Positions 6,753-14,826 of a stretch of DNA of 42,208 nucleotides are shown in pieces. Numbering within the stretch: position 1 is the first letter of the stretch; every line of letters begins with the position of its first letter. A program made the translations under genes and the position numbers. Source of the DNA: Marinobacter sp. (lineage in GTDB: Bacteria > Pseudomonadota > Gammaproteobacteria > Pseudomonadales > Oleiphilaceae). The notes beneath the pieces were generated by a model. That model was given only the letters and a program-made list of their open reading frames with translations, did not search any database and was not told the origin of the DNA. The stretch lies in the NCBI GenBank assembly GCA_030149475.1, contig JASBRL010000041.1, positions 1 through 42,208 on the forward strand, written 5' to 3'.

Positions 6753-8012
6753 ATGCGTAAGTCAGGGATCCGACTTTTATTGACTGTGTTGCTGGGCCCA
6801 CCCGCTTTTGCGGAGACGCTTGATCTGTATACCTTTCAGGCGCCCCCCTATCAGGTAGTGCAAACCGAAGCAGGCCATTCAATGGGCGCTACCGGCACCA
6901 CGGTGAGTACGCTGGAATGCATTTCGCGAGCGATCGGCTGGCGGAACAACATTCGTGTCGTACCGCAGAACCGGGCCATTCACGCGCTCGAACTGGGCAT
7001 CGTTGACGGTATTTTTGCCATTGGCGAATCGTCGCGACTGGAGGCTTACGCCTCAGCCACGGCTCCGATCGCACTGGAGAAGTGGTACTTTTTCACCCGC
7101 CGGCCGATCGCGGACTTTCACAGTGCCCGGCTGAGCGCCATCGCCGGCAGCAATGAAGCCAGGTGGCTACGCCGCCACGACTACCCGGTGCTCATCGAAG
7201 CCACCTCGACCGAGCAGTTGCTGGCCCTGCTGGATCGTAAACGCGTCGATGCCATTGTTGTGGACTGGCACGTAATGGCGTCCTATCTGAAGAGCCGGGG
7301 TGCCTACCCGGCCACTCCGGATGCGCAGTTCCAGTCAACCTTTATCCGATTTGCGCCCCTGAGCCTGTATGTAAGCCAGCGCTTTACCGCACGCTATCCC
7401 GAGTTCCTCGGGCAGTTCAACCATCATCTGGACGGCTGTGTTTCAACCGACTTCGAACTTCTCCCGCCAGAGCAGCGTGAATTGGAAACACTGGCACGCT
7501 CCCTGCTGAGGGACCTGCGCTCAACGGTTGACGTCACGGCAAACATCCTTGCCAGAGACCGACATGAGACGCTCGCCAGCATCCTCAATCTCGATAGCCA
7601 GTGGCAGGCACTGGCCCCCTATGCGCCCTCGCAACTGGCTAATCAGTTGCTGACACGTCCGGTGTCCCGACAACTGGCAAAATGGCAGGCCGGCACGAAC
7701 GGCCTGGTGTCCGAGACTTTCCTGATGGACGATCTCGGCGCCATTACCGCTCTGAGCCAGTTGACATCGGATTACTGGCAGGGCGATGAAGCCAAATTCC
7801 GGGCCTTGACGGACCAGCCGACAGACCGCCTGGTGGTGTCACCGATCTATTTTGACGATTCTTCAAAACGCTTTCAGGTCACCGTTTCCCAGGCCGTAAT
7901 TTCACCCGCAACCGGCAAATTTATAGGTGCAATCGCACTCGGGCTGGACGTTGAGCGTGCGTTGCAGATGCCGGGCACGGAGCCCGCACAGCCCTCGCCG
8001 CCCGCACGCTAA
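6753..8012 (+). CDS. secreted solute-binding (SBP_bac_3-like) protein fused to a PDC/Cache-like sensor domain
   Basis: The protein has 419 residues from the ATG at 6753, which follows AGGGAAAACG; a GTG at 6708 in the same frame would put 15 residues before the signal peptide and is less likely. The signal peptide is residues 1-20, ending PAFA before ETLDLYTF. Residues 21-235 read as a family 3 periplasmic binding fold (PPYQVV opening; PQNRAIHALELGIVDGIF; TSTEQLLALLDRKRVDAIVVD). After a helical linker, residues 285-403 resemble a PDC/Cache domain (MDDLGAITALSQLTSDYWQGD; VSPIYFDD; GKFIGAIALGLDVERAL). There is no transmembrane segment, kinase, GGDEF or methyl-accepting part, so both sensor folds sit free in the periplasm. 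The tail is Pro-rich. It may hand a signal to a separate receptor. Ligand unknown; monocistronic. Confidence 0.72.
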   Translation: MRKSGIRLLLTVLLGPPAFAETLDLYTFQAPPYQVVQTEAGHSMGATGTTVSTLECISRAIGWRNNIRVVPQNRAIHALELGIVDGIFAIGESSRLEAYASATAPIALEKWYFFTRRPIADFHSARLSAIAGSNEARWLRRHDYPVLIEATSTEQLLALLDRKRVDAIVVDWHVMASYLKSRGAYPATPDAQFQSTFIRFAPLSLYVSQRFTARYPEFLGQFNHHLDGCVSTDFELLPPEQRELETLARSLLRDLRSTVDVTANILARDRHETLASILNLDSQWQALAPYAPSQLANQLLTRPVSRQLAKWQAGTNGLVSETFLMDDLGAITALSQLTSDYWQGDEAKFRALTDQPTDRLVVSPIYFDDSSKRFQVTVSQAVISPATGKFIGAIALGLDVERALQMPGTEPAQPSPPAR

Positions 8013-8116
8013 TCACTGGCTGATCATCACTATCACTGCGTCTCTGACCAATCTGAGCCACCGCAGGCTCGGTGGCTTGCCTGGGGAACCGGATCTGTAT
8101 TGGCCGCAACGCTGCC

Positions 8117-9805
8117 TTACGGTGGTCCAACTTCGCAAGCCAGCACCAGGGCCCAGAATTCCGAGAAGTCATTCACTACAACGTCTGGCTTATCCGGGTG
8201 CCGGCGGGTGCCGGGGAAGATCTTGTGCAGCCACGGCAGGTCCCACTGGGCGCCGTTGAAAAACACCGCCGTCATGCCCGCGCGCTGGGCAGCGATGATG
8301 TCGGTGGTGCTGTCGCCGACATACCAGACACTGGGGTCCGCCGGATAACCGAGGTTTTCCACGGCCAGCAGTAGCTGATCGGGATGTGGTTTCCGCAATG
8401 GCGTATCGTCACCACAGACAGTGGTATCAAACAGATGAGTCCAGCCAATGCCTTCAACAGCGGCCAGTTCATGCTCGAAAAATTCCCGGTCGCGATTGGT
8501 GATCACGCCTACCCGGATTTCCAGTTTACGCAGACCTTCCAGTACCGCGCTTACCCGGGGTTCGAACGCCGCCACATTGCCGTAATGTTTGCGGTAGTGA
8601 TGATTAAAGACCCTGTGGGCCACCTGCTTGGCGTCTTCATCCTCACCAAACAGCACTTCAAAAATATCGGTGCGGGATATTTTCCGGTCCGCCTTGACCT
8701 TGGGATGAAGCCTGGCAAACTCCCGCACATACGCCACCAGACGCGCATCCTCCGGGGTTTTGCTGTCTTCCGGCGTGACCATCCGGTCCATCAGGTTCAA
8801 TGCGTGAAAATCCGGCAGCATATCGTCGACGGCGTGATACATCGCATCCAGCGTATCCACCAGTGTGGCGTGCCAGTCGAACAGGATCACCGCTGGACGG
8901 ATCAGCCGCGCAACCGCCGGATGCCAATCCGCCTCCACCCGCGGCGCTGGCGGCTCAGGCGGAGCAAAGGCGGGTGGCCTGACGTCCGCAACCGGCACAG
9001 GGAACAGGCTCTGGTCACGCTGGTAAAGCCGCTCCAGGCCATCCATCAGATCCTCGAAGCTGTCCAGTACGGCGCCGGGCGTATCCCGGTGGCTGAACCA
9101 GCTTTCAATCCGCTGTGCTTCCCAGCAGGCGCCATTGTAAAAGACCGGCGTGACCTCCGCGTTATTGGCGGTCACCATATCGACATAGCTGTCGCCCACG
9201 TACCAGACCGCCGGACCAGCCGGCAGTCTCAGGTTTTCGGCCGCTTTGAGAATCACCTCGGGATCCGGTTTGTAGTGGGTTACATCGTCGGCGCAGACAG
9301 TGGTGTCGAACAGCTCCCGCCAGCGGCCATTTTCAAGAGTTGTCAGCTCGGTATCGAGAAACTCCCGGTTACGGTTGGTGGCCACCGCCAGCTTGATGCC
9401 CAGTTTTCGGCAGGCCACAAGATAGTCATAGACTCCATCCTGGAACGGCCTTACCTGACCGAAATACTTGCGGTAACACTGATTATAGGCATGGTGGGCA
9501 ATCAGCCTGGCGTCCCGGTCGTCCCCGAAAATGGCGTTGAAGATCTCGGTCCGGGAGACCCTGCGCTCAGCCAGAATGCGCGGATGCAGGCGACGGAAGA
9601 TGCGAATATAGCGGACCAGCCGCGCATCCTGGGGCGTCTTGCAACGGGCCTCTGGCAACAGCTTCTCTACCAGGCCCAGTTCTTCCAGCTGCGGCAGCAT
9701 CTCTTCCATCGCGCTGAACATGGCATCGGCGGTGTCGACCAGCGTACCGTGCCAATCGAACAGCAAGGCAGCCGGGGGCGAGATGAAATCGGAAAATCGT
9801 GCCAT
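8117..9805 (-). CDS. tandem duplicated HAD-superfamily hydrolase
   Basis: The protein has 562 residues made of two homologous HAD domains (about 8-260 and 300-562) joined by a Pro-rich linker (about 266-298). Each half has motif I with the nucleophile Asp (D17; D310), motif II Thr in a TNR context (T143; T436), motif III Lys (K179 in YKPDP; K472 in RKPHP) and motif IV GDSxxD (D205/D209; D499/D502). The odd point is motif I: it reads D-W-H-G-T and D-W-H-A-T, so the second Asp (general acid/base in phosphatases) is His in both halves. The two halves also share segments such as KTPxDARLV, RLHP, SRTxIF and FDTTVC, showing an internal duplication. The cap insert lies between motifs I and II. No metabolic partner is adjacent. 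Substrate is unknown; a phosphatase-like or phosphoglycolate/phosphonate-type reaction is possible. Confidence 0.8.
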   Translation of the reverse strand: MARFSDFISPPAALLFDWHGTLVDTADAMFSAMEEMLPQLEELGLVEKLLPEARCKTPQDARLVRYIRIFRRLHPRILAERRVSRTEIFNAIFGDDRDARLIAHHAYNQCYRKYFGQVRPFQDGVYDYLVACRKLGIKLAVATNRNREFLDTELTTLENGRWRELFDTTVCADDVTHYKPDPEVILKAAENLRLPAGPAVWYVGDSYVDMVTANNAEVTPVFYNGACWEAQRIESWFSHRDTPGAVLDSFEDLMDGLERLYQRDQSLFPVPVADVRPPAFAPPEPPAPRVEADWHPAVARLIRPAVILFDWHATLVDTLDAMYHAVDDMLPDFHALNLMDRMVTPEDSKTPEDARLVAYVREFARLHPKVKADRKISRTDIFEVLFGEDEDAKQVAHRVFNHHYRKHYGNVAAFEPRVSAVLEGLRKLEIRVGVITNRDREFFEHELAAVEGIGWTHLFDTTVCGDDTPLRKPHPDQLLLAVENLGYPADPSVWYVGDSTTDIIAAQRAGMTAVFFNGAQWDLPWLHKIFPGTRRHPDKPDVVVNDFSEFWALVLACEVGPP

Positions 9806-9944
9806 TGGACAAGCTCTCCGGACCCGGGAAACGTATGACCCCGGTGCCCGTTGGTTCTATAACGCCCAGTCAGTAAACCCTGTTTCAGCCCCATGCACAA
9901 AGACCGAATTTTCCCGGTCTGCCGGCGACCTGATCCAGCACACG

Positions 9945-10550
9945 TTATCGCGCCAACGCATCAAACACCCACTGATTGATATTATCGGCCTGGCGCCGGG
10001 CGGCAGTGGTCAGGCCGCTCAGGGCACCCGCCAGATCGGCGGTGGCCGGCGAGCGGTCGATAAAACGGTAGCTGGCCACCAGGGCGCCCTGCGCATTACG
10101 CAATTGAGCGTCCACCCGCACATTGACGTGGGCGTCTGTGGGCGAGGTAATCACCTGCTCAAAGTTCACCAGCCGCAAGACCAGCTGGTAGGGTGTTTCG
10201 GCGGTCGCCCGAGCCGACAGTCCAAGCTGGGACAAACGGTCCGCGATCAGCAGAACCGGCGCTACCCGCCAGACATGTTGAGCATAACGATGAACCTGCG
10301 TCGGATCCCGATCGGTCCTGCGGTAAAGAATGTCGGTGCCGGCCAGATCATTGGCCGTCGTCACGCGGGCCAGGTGCACCGGCAGGTCCCGCGGCTGGAA
10401 GCTCTGATCCGGGGCTACAGGCCCCAGGTCATGCTCCGCCAGCGCCGGCAGCCCGTCCGGAATCACGCTGCATGCTCCCAGGCTCAACAGGACCAGCACC
10501 AGCACCCCGGCACCACACCGCGCCATAACGTGTTGTTTATGAGGTCTCAT
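9945..10550 (-). CDS. ABC-type transport auxiliary lipoprotein (PqiC/ABC_trans_aux-like)
   Basis: The protein has 201 residues. An N-terminal signal segment ends in the lipobox LGAC with C27 as lipidation site. The body (DLPVHLARVTTANDLAGTDILYR, then YAQHVWRVAPVLLIADRL) matches the ABC_trans_aux family, outer membrane lipoproteins that accompany Mce/Mla-type transporters (PqiC is the E. coli example). It is the last gene of the operon, overlapping the mlaD-like gene by 4 bp, so it probably forms the outer membrane end of a lipid path across the periplasm. It is not a homologue of MlaA or MlaC. Confidence 0.8.
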   Translation of the reverse strand: MRPHKQHVMARCGAGVLVLVLLSLGACSVIPDGLPALAEHDLGPVAPDQSFQPRDLPVHLARVTTANDLAGTDILYRRTDRDPTQVHRYAQHVWRVAPVLLIADRLSQLGLSARATAETPYQLVLRLVNFEQVITSPTDAHVNVRVDAQLRNAQGALVASYRFIDRSPATADLAGALSGLTTAARRQADNINQWVFDALAR

Positions 10551-11482
10551 TGAAGCTCTCCGTAAGCGGACTCTCCCGGACCGGCCGCCGGCCGGGATGG
10601 CCCGGTGATCAGTTGCCGGGGGTTACGACGCAGACTCTCTGACAACTGACGCAGTGAGCCTGAAGTTTGCCGGATATCCTCCAGGGTGGCATTCAGGGCC
10701 GGCAGGGTCTCGGTCGATACCTGGTCGCTGATCTCGCTACCGGTACGGGTGACCTGCCCTGCGTTACGGATCAGCTCATCGACACGCCGGGTAACGCCGC
10801 CGGCCTGATCAGCCAGCGTGTTCAGGTTACCCAACAGCTTATCGAGACCGGCAATGTTGTTATCAAGCCTCGCCGCCATATCGGGCACCCGGGCGGCCCC
10901 TTTGTTCAGACTGTCAGTCAGTTCGGCCAGATTGCCGGCCACCTTGTCAAAGCTGGTGATCATACTCCGCACCCGCGACTGGTTTTCACTATTGAGCAAA
11001 TCACCCAGTGACCGGGTAATCCGGTCCAGGCGCTCCAGAAGCTGGTTCCCCTGATTGCCCAGACGATCCAGCATGGAGGGCTTCATCGGGATCTCCGCGG
11101 GATGGCCTGGCGCTGTGGTGAGCATTTTTTTGTCGTTGCCTCCCCGCTCCAGGGCCAGTTGGGACAGACCCGTGACACCCTGTAACTTCAATGTCGCAAA
11201 CACATCCCGCGTAAGCGGAACAGACTGATCAACCTCGATACGAATCCGGATCTGGCCGGGATTGTTGTCAGCAAAGTCGATCGAGCTCACCCGACCGACC
11301 TTGATACCCCGATAAAACACCGATGATTCCGGCATCAGGCCATACACCGAATCCTCGCTGGTGACGACATAGGTCTGCGTGGCCTCCCGCGAACCCGTCA
11401 GCCAGATTGCCGCCAACACCAGACCGGCACCCAGTACCAGAATGAATAGCCCGGTCATCAGCGCGTAGGCGCGATTATTCAT
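10547..11482 (-). CDS. MlaD-type Mce-domain periplasmic protein
   Basis: The protein has 311 residues: a short cytoplasmic start, one transmembrane helix (about 7-29), a single Mce domain (about 38-115, with SSVFYRGIKVGRVSSIDF) and a long helical C-terminal part (about 130-290) with amphipathic repeats likely to form a coiled coil. Mce proteins form hexameric rings that carry phospholipids between membranes. The long helical tail, compared with about 183 residues in E. coli MlaD, suggests a needle-like tube rather than a simple ring. It overlaps the ATPase gene by 8 bp and the lipoprotein gene by 4 bp. Confidence 0.85.
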   Translation of the reverse strand: MNNRAYALMTGLFILVLGAGLVLAAIWLTGSREATQTYVVTSEDSVYGLMPESSVFYRGIKVGRVSSIDFADNNPGQIRIRIEVDQSVPLTRDVFATLKLQGVTGLSQLALERGGNDKKMLTTAPGHPAEIPMKPSMLDRLGNQGNQLLERLDRITRSLGDLLNSENQSRVRSMITSFDKVAGNLAELTDSLNKGAARVPDMAARLDNNIAGLDKLLGNLNTLADQAGGVTRRVDELIRNAGQVTRTGSEISDQVSTETLPALNATLEDIRQTSGSLRQLSESLRRNPRQLITGPSRPAAGPGESAYGELQ

Positions 11483-12287
11483 AAGACGGTTCCTTCAGTA
11501 CCGGCACCTGTTCCGCCGGATCGTCACTCCCGAACACACGATCTGCCCTGCCGCCGTGAAAAAAATTCCGGACAAACGGATGGTCGACAAGCCGAACCTC
11601 GTCCGGCGAGCCGTCGGCCACAATATGCTGATCCGCCAGCACCACGATCCGGGTGCAAAGATCATGCATGACATCCAGATCATGGGTAATCATCACCACC
11701 GTAAACCCCAGCTCACGGTGCAGGCTGGACAGTAGCTCGACAAACGCATCACTGGCGATCGGATCGAGCCCGGAAGTGGGCTCATCAAGAAACAGCAACT
11801 CCGGCTCAAGTGCCAGGGCGCGGGCCAGCGCGACCCGTTTGACCATGCCCCCGGACAATTCGGAGGGCAACCGGGTGGCCGCCTCCGCTTCCAGCCCGAC
11901 CATCGACAGCTTCATCATCACCAACTGTCTTATCAGCGACTCGTCCAGCAACCGGGATTCCCGAAGCGGAAATGCAACATTTTCGAACACCGTCAGGGCG
12001 GTAAACAGCGCTCCGCCCTGAAACAGCACCCCACAGCGCTGATGCAGGGCATTCAGTTGGCGTATCGTGATTTTCCGCAGCGACTGCCCAAACAACCTGG
12101 CCTGCCCCCGGGTCGGCTGATTCAGGCCGATCATGGCACGCATCAGTGTGGTTTTGCCACTGCCAGAGCCGCCCACCAGCCCGACAATATCGCGTTCATA
12201 CACGGCCAGGTTGATGTCCCTGTGCACCACCTGATCGCCGAAGGTTGTACCGAGGCGTGTCAGCCGGATCAGTTCGCAGGTAGTCAT
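11475..12287 (-). CDS. ABC transporter ATPase of the Mce/Mla lipid transport system (MlaF-like)
   Basis: The protein has 270 residues. Walker A is GGSGSGKT (39-46), the Q-loop glutamine Q90, the ABC signature LSGGM (144-148), Walker B LLFLDEP (164-170), and the H-loop histidine H202. The signature ending in GM rather than GQ is typical of MlaF/Ttg2A ATPases. It would energise the permease encoded immediately upstream, with which it overlaps by 4 bp (ATGA). The C-terminal tail beyond about 235, extending into VRNFFHGGRADRVFG, resembles the MlaF extension that contacts a neighbouring subunit. Confidence 0.88.
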   Translation of the reverse strand: MTTCELIRLTRLGTTFGDQVVHRDINLAVYERDIVGLVGGSGSGKTTLMRAMIGLNQPTRGQARLFGQSLRKITIRQLNALHQRCGVLFQGGALFTALTVFENVAFPLRESRLLDESLIRQLVMMKLSMVGLEAEAATRLPSELSGGMVKRVALARALALEPELLFLDEPTSGLDPIASDAFVELLSSLHRELGFTVVMITHDLDVMHDLCTRIVVLADQHIVADGSPDEVRLVDHPFVRNFFHGGRADRVFGSDDPAEQVPVLKEPSYE

Positions 12288-13438
12288 GAAGCCACTCCGA
12301 TACCCCGGAAGACAATCGCAAATATGGCATCCGCAAGGATCACCAGCGTAATACTGGTCACCACGGCATTGGTGGTCTCAAGACCCAGGCTTTCCGTATT
12401 GGGCTTGATACGCAGGCCAAAATGGCAGGCGATCATCCCAATCAACAGGCCAAATACCACCGACTTCGCCAGACCAATCCACAGATTGGCAATCGGAACC
12501 ACAGTGGGCAGCATCTCGACAAACCGATTGAGACTGATCCCCAGGGCGGCCTTGGCAGACAGCATGCCGCCGATCAGCGCCATCACGTCAGTCCACAACA
12601 CCAGCAGCGGCAGCGCAATCGCCAGCGCCACCAGCTTGGGCAGCACCAGCCGGATGCTGTGAGGAATGCCCATCACCGTCAGGGCATCCAGCTCTTCGGT
12701 CAGGCGCATCATCCCCAGTTGAGCGGCCATGGCCGAGCCCGAACGGCCCGCCACCAGGATCGCCGCCAGCAACGGCCCCAGTTCACGGATGATGGCCAGC
12801 CCCAGGATGTTGACAATAAACACCTCCGCGCCAAATGACCGCAGTTGCAGCGAAGACAGATAACTCAGCACGATACCAATCAGAAAGCCCACCAGAGCGG
12901 TGATTCCCAGTGCCTTCACACCGGCCTGGTAAACCGTGGCGGACAGATCTTTCAGGGGAAATTGCCAGGGACGACGCACCAGCGTCAGCGTGTCCAGGGT
13001 GACCTGCCCGGTCAGAGCCAGCAGGTCGGTAACGTGGCTGGCCCCGCTGCGGCCAGCTTTGGTCATGCGGTCGCTCAGGCTCTGGTGACGAACCGGCAAC
13101 TGGTCGCCTTCCGGTGGACGCTCACTCCAGCGCCGAAACAGTGGGGCATGTTCATCGCGCAGGTCGACGTGAGCCGGGCGTTGACCGTCACAGGCCCGCC
13201 AGAGCACCAGCGCGCCCACGCTGTCGAGCGCAGAAATCGATCGCAGGTCCCAGTGTACGCGCTCATCGCGGACAAAGGGCCGTAGTTCCCGAACCAGCGA
13301 GCCGGTGTCCCTGGCCAGACCGCGCAAGGTCCAGTCTCCGCTCAGTATCAGCGTCAACCCGCCATCCGCCCCGGACCGGCGCTCGAACCCGGGAGCGGTT
13401 TTCTGCGCGGAGCCTGTGTCAGTCTTTGATCGGTCCAT
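12284..13438 (-). CDS. MlaE-type permease with fused N-terminal STAS-like domain
   Basis: The protein has 384 residues against about 260 for E. coli MlaE. The extra N-terminal part (about 27-107: LTLILSGDWTLRGLA, then LRSISALDSVGALVLW) reads as a STAS/MlaB-like domain, which in the Mla system is a separate subunit bound to the ATPase. The rest is the MlaE permease with its hallmark RELGPLLAAILVAGRSGSAMA (about 218-237) and five or so membrane helices. It is the first gene of a four-gene minus-strand operon with all junctions overlapping. No clear promoter was found in the 132-bp gap to the AEC permease gene. Substrate is probably phospholipid or another membrane lipid, by family. Confidence 0.85.
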   Translation of the reverse strand: MDRSKTDTGSAQKTAPGFERRSGADGGLTLILSGDWTLRGLARDTGSLVRELRPFVRDERVHWDLRSISALDSVGALVLWRACDGQRPAHVDLRDEHAPLFRRWSERPPEGDQLPVRHQSLSDRMTKAGRSGASHVTDLLALTGQVTLDTLTLVRRPWQFPLKDLSATVYQAGVKALGITALVGFLIGIVLSYLSSLQLRSFGAEVFIVNILGLAIIRELGPLLAAILVAGRSGSAMAAQLGMMRLTEELDALTVMGIPHSIRLVLPKLVALAIALPLLVLWTDVMALIGGMLSAKAALGISLNRFVEMLPTVVPIANLWIGLAKSVVFGLLIGMIACHFGLRIKPNTESLGLETTNAVVTSITLVILADAIFAIVFRGIGVAS

Positions 13439-13570
13439 CGTCGGCCATCGTCCGGGTTGATTCAGTCAGCCATGGTCAGCCCCGGTGCCACCGACATCCA
13501 CGGCTATTGTCAGGTTATACCTTTACCACGACGTTCGGTGGGTTTGCGAGACCGGCGTAACAGTGCCAGG

Positions 13571-14494
13571 TCAACCCGGTAAAACCAGCGCCACCATCAG
13601 CGGGATGAAGGCCAGTGCGAACAGGGTACTGAGTAGCGTGGTGCCGGCTGCCTGGCGCGGGGCCGTATCCAGCAGGGTGGCAATCACCACCGTGTTGGCC
13701 GCCATAGGCACAATCGAGACCAGAAACAGCGCCTGATAGACCGCTATCGAATAGACCCGGAAAAAATGGCTGTCCGCCCACCACAGCAATAATGCGGCAG
13801 CTGGCCAGGCCACAAACTTGCCCACAAACGCCAGACCGGTAAACCTGAAGCTCCCTGCAAGGCCTCTGAAATTCAGAATACCCATGCCGACGATCATCAT
13901 GCCCAACACGCTGTAGGCCCCGCGCAGGTTCTCGAACAAGGGCGTCAGGACCACGGGTATCGACGCCCCCGAAAGGTTCAGCACAACAGCCAGCGCGAAC
14001 GCGTACAGCGAAGGCAGACGGGCCATCCGCAGGAGACACTCACTCATGCCATAACGCCCCCGGGCCGCCAGATAGAAGCCCACCGAGTTTTCGAACAGCG
14101 TCGTCCCGAGCATACAGACGATGTAAAGCGCAACTCCGGATTCGCCAAACAGCAGCAGGGCCACCGGTATACCAAAATAGCCGGTGTTCCCGGACCCGGC
14201 CGCCAGCGGCAGGATATTCTCGCGGCCGTCATCCAGCCAGCGCCGCCCGACCAACAGCGTCACCACCCCGATCAGCGTACACAGGGTAAAGGTGACCAGC
14301 GGCAACAGAATGACTTCGGGGGACAGCCGGGCACTCATGACACCGGAGAACACCACCGACGGCGTGACAATATACAGCATGATCCCTGCAATGTGCCGGC
14401 CACTGGCCTGCAGGTAACGGCCCGCCATCCAGCCCAGCACAACCGTGATATATAACGGGGTCAGCTTGTAGAGCAGTGCCAGTGCAGCGGCCAT
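13571..14494 (-). CDS. AEC (auxin efflux carrier)-family permease
   Basis: The protein has 307 residues from the ATG at 14494; a TTG at 14509 in the same frame would add 5 residues, and neither start has a strong ribosome binding site. About ten hydrophobic helices are visible in two halves of five, the second half beginning near residue 165. Family marks are the N-terminal KLTPLYITVVLGWMAGRYL, PSVVFSGV, and the glycine/asparagine-rich GSGNTGYFGIPVALLLFG loop in the fourth helix. AEC permeases export or import small organic acids such as malonate; the substrate here cannot be told. It stands alone, divergent from the suf operon. Confidence 0.82.
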   Translation of the reverse strand: MAAALALLYKLTPLYITVVLGWMAGRYLQASGRHIAGIMLYIVTPSVVFSGVMSARLSPEVILLPLVTFTLCTLIGVVTLLVGRRWLDDGRENILPLAAGSGNTGYFGIPVALLLFGESGVALYIVCMLGTTLFENSVGFYLAARGRYGMSECLLRMARLPSLYAFALAVVLNLSGASIPVVLTPLFENLRGAYSVLGMMIVGMGILNFRGLAGSFRFTGLAFVGKFVAWPAAALLLWWADSHFFRVYSIAVYQALFLVSIVPMAANTVVIATLLDTAPRQAAGTTLLSTLFALAFIPLMVALVLPG

Positions 14495-14609
14495 AAACAA
14501 TATCCGCAAGTGATTGGGGCGTCGTCAGGCCGGTGTGGGCATTCCCGCCAGACAGGATCAGTTTAGTCAGACCTGCTGCGATTGCGTTATACTACCGCAA
14601 ACCAAATTA

Positions 14610-14634
14610 ATACCTGACTATTTTACTCTGATAT
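14610..14634 (+). promoter_or_regulatory. IscR type-1-like operator
   Basis: The 25-bp sequence, beginning ATACCTGACT and ending with ATAT, matches the E. coli IscR type-1 consensus (ATASYYGACTRWWWYAGTCRRSTAT) at 22 of 25 positions by my count; the mismatches are in the right arm. IscR with its 2Fe-2S cluster represses through such sites. The site covers the -35 box and spacer of the suf promoter. Confidence 0.65.
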
Positions 14635-14642
14635 TGTACAAT
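14614..14642 (+). promoter_or_regulatory. predicted sigma-70 promoter of the suf operon
   Basis: The -35-like CTGACT (14614-14619), a 17-bp spacer and the -10 box TACAAT (14637-14642) give a plausible promoter about 180 bp before sufB, placed as expected for repression by IscR at the overlapping operator. Confidence 0.5.
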
Positions 14643-14826
14643 CAGCGGTAATAAAGCCTCATCCAAATTTTTATCGTCAGGCCGTATAAACGGGCCAGTT
14701 CTGGAGAATACCGAAGCTGGCGGCGATGCCTGAATTCATGAACAGTTGCTGACACAGGCCCGCCAGAGGCCTGGCAGCACGACAGCGGGCCCCACGCCCC
14801 CTGATGAGAGAGACGGAGCGACCACC

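Larger units (their letters stand above)
14495..14826. promoter_or_regulatory. control region and structured leader upstream of sufB
   Basis: This 332-bp gap has no gene. It contains the suf promoter (14614-14642) overlapped by an IscR-type operator (14610-14634), then a leader of about 175 nt. In the leader, GCCAGTTC (14694-14701) pairs with GAAGCTGGC (14713-14721, one bulged G), and GCCAG (14762-14766) pairs with CTGGC (14771-14775). A further possible stem GGCCG (14680-14684) with CGGGCC (14691-14696) would compete with the first. GGAG at 14811-14814 is the probable ribosome binding site of sufB. Confidence 0.55.

Noticed and set aside
8384..9838. Long plus-strand open frame opposite the tandem HAD gene
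   Set aside because: The minus strand carries clear HAD motifs in every expected place; the antisense frame is a by-product of high GC and codon bias.
9945..13438. Canonical mlaFEDCB operon
   Set aside because: MlaC is absent, a PqiC-like lipoprotein is present and the permease is fused to a STAS domain, so it is described as a related but distinct Mce system.
14726..14752. Eight-codon reading frame (MPEFMNSC) in the suf leader
   Set aside because: Tempting because it ends in Cys and could couple sulfur supply to suf, but there is no ribosome binding site and frames this short are expected by chance.
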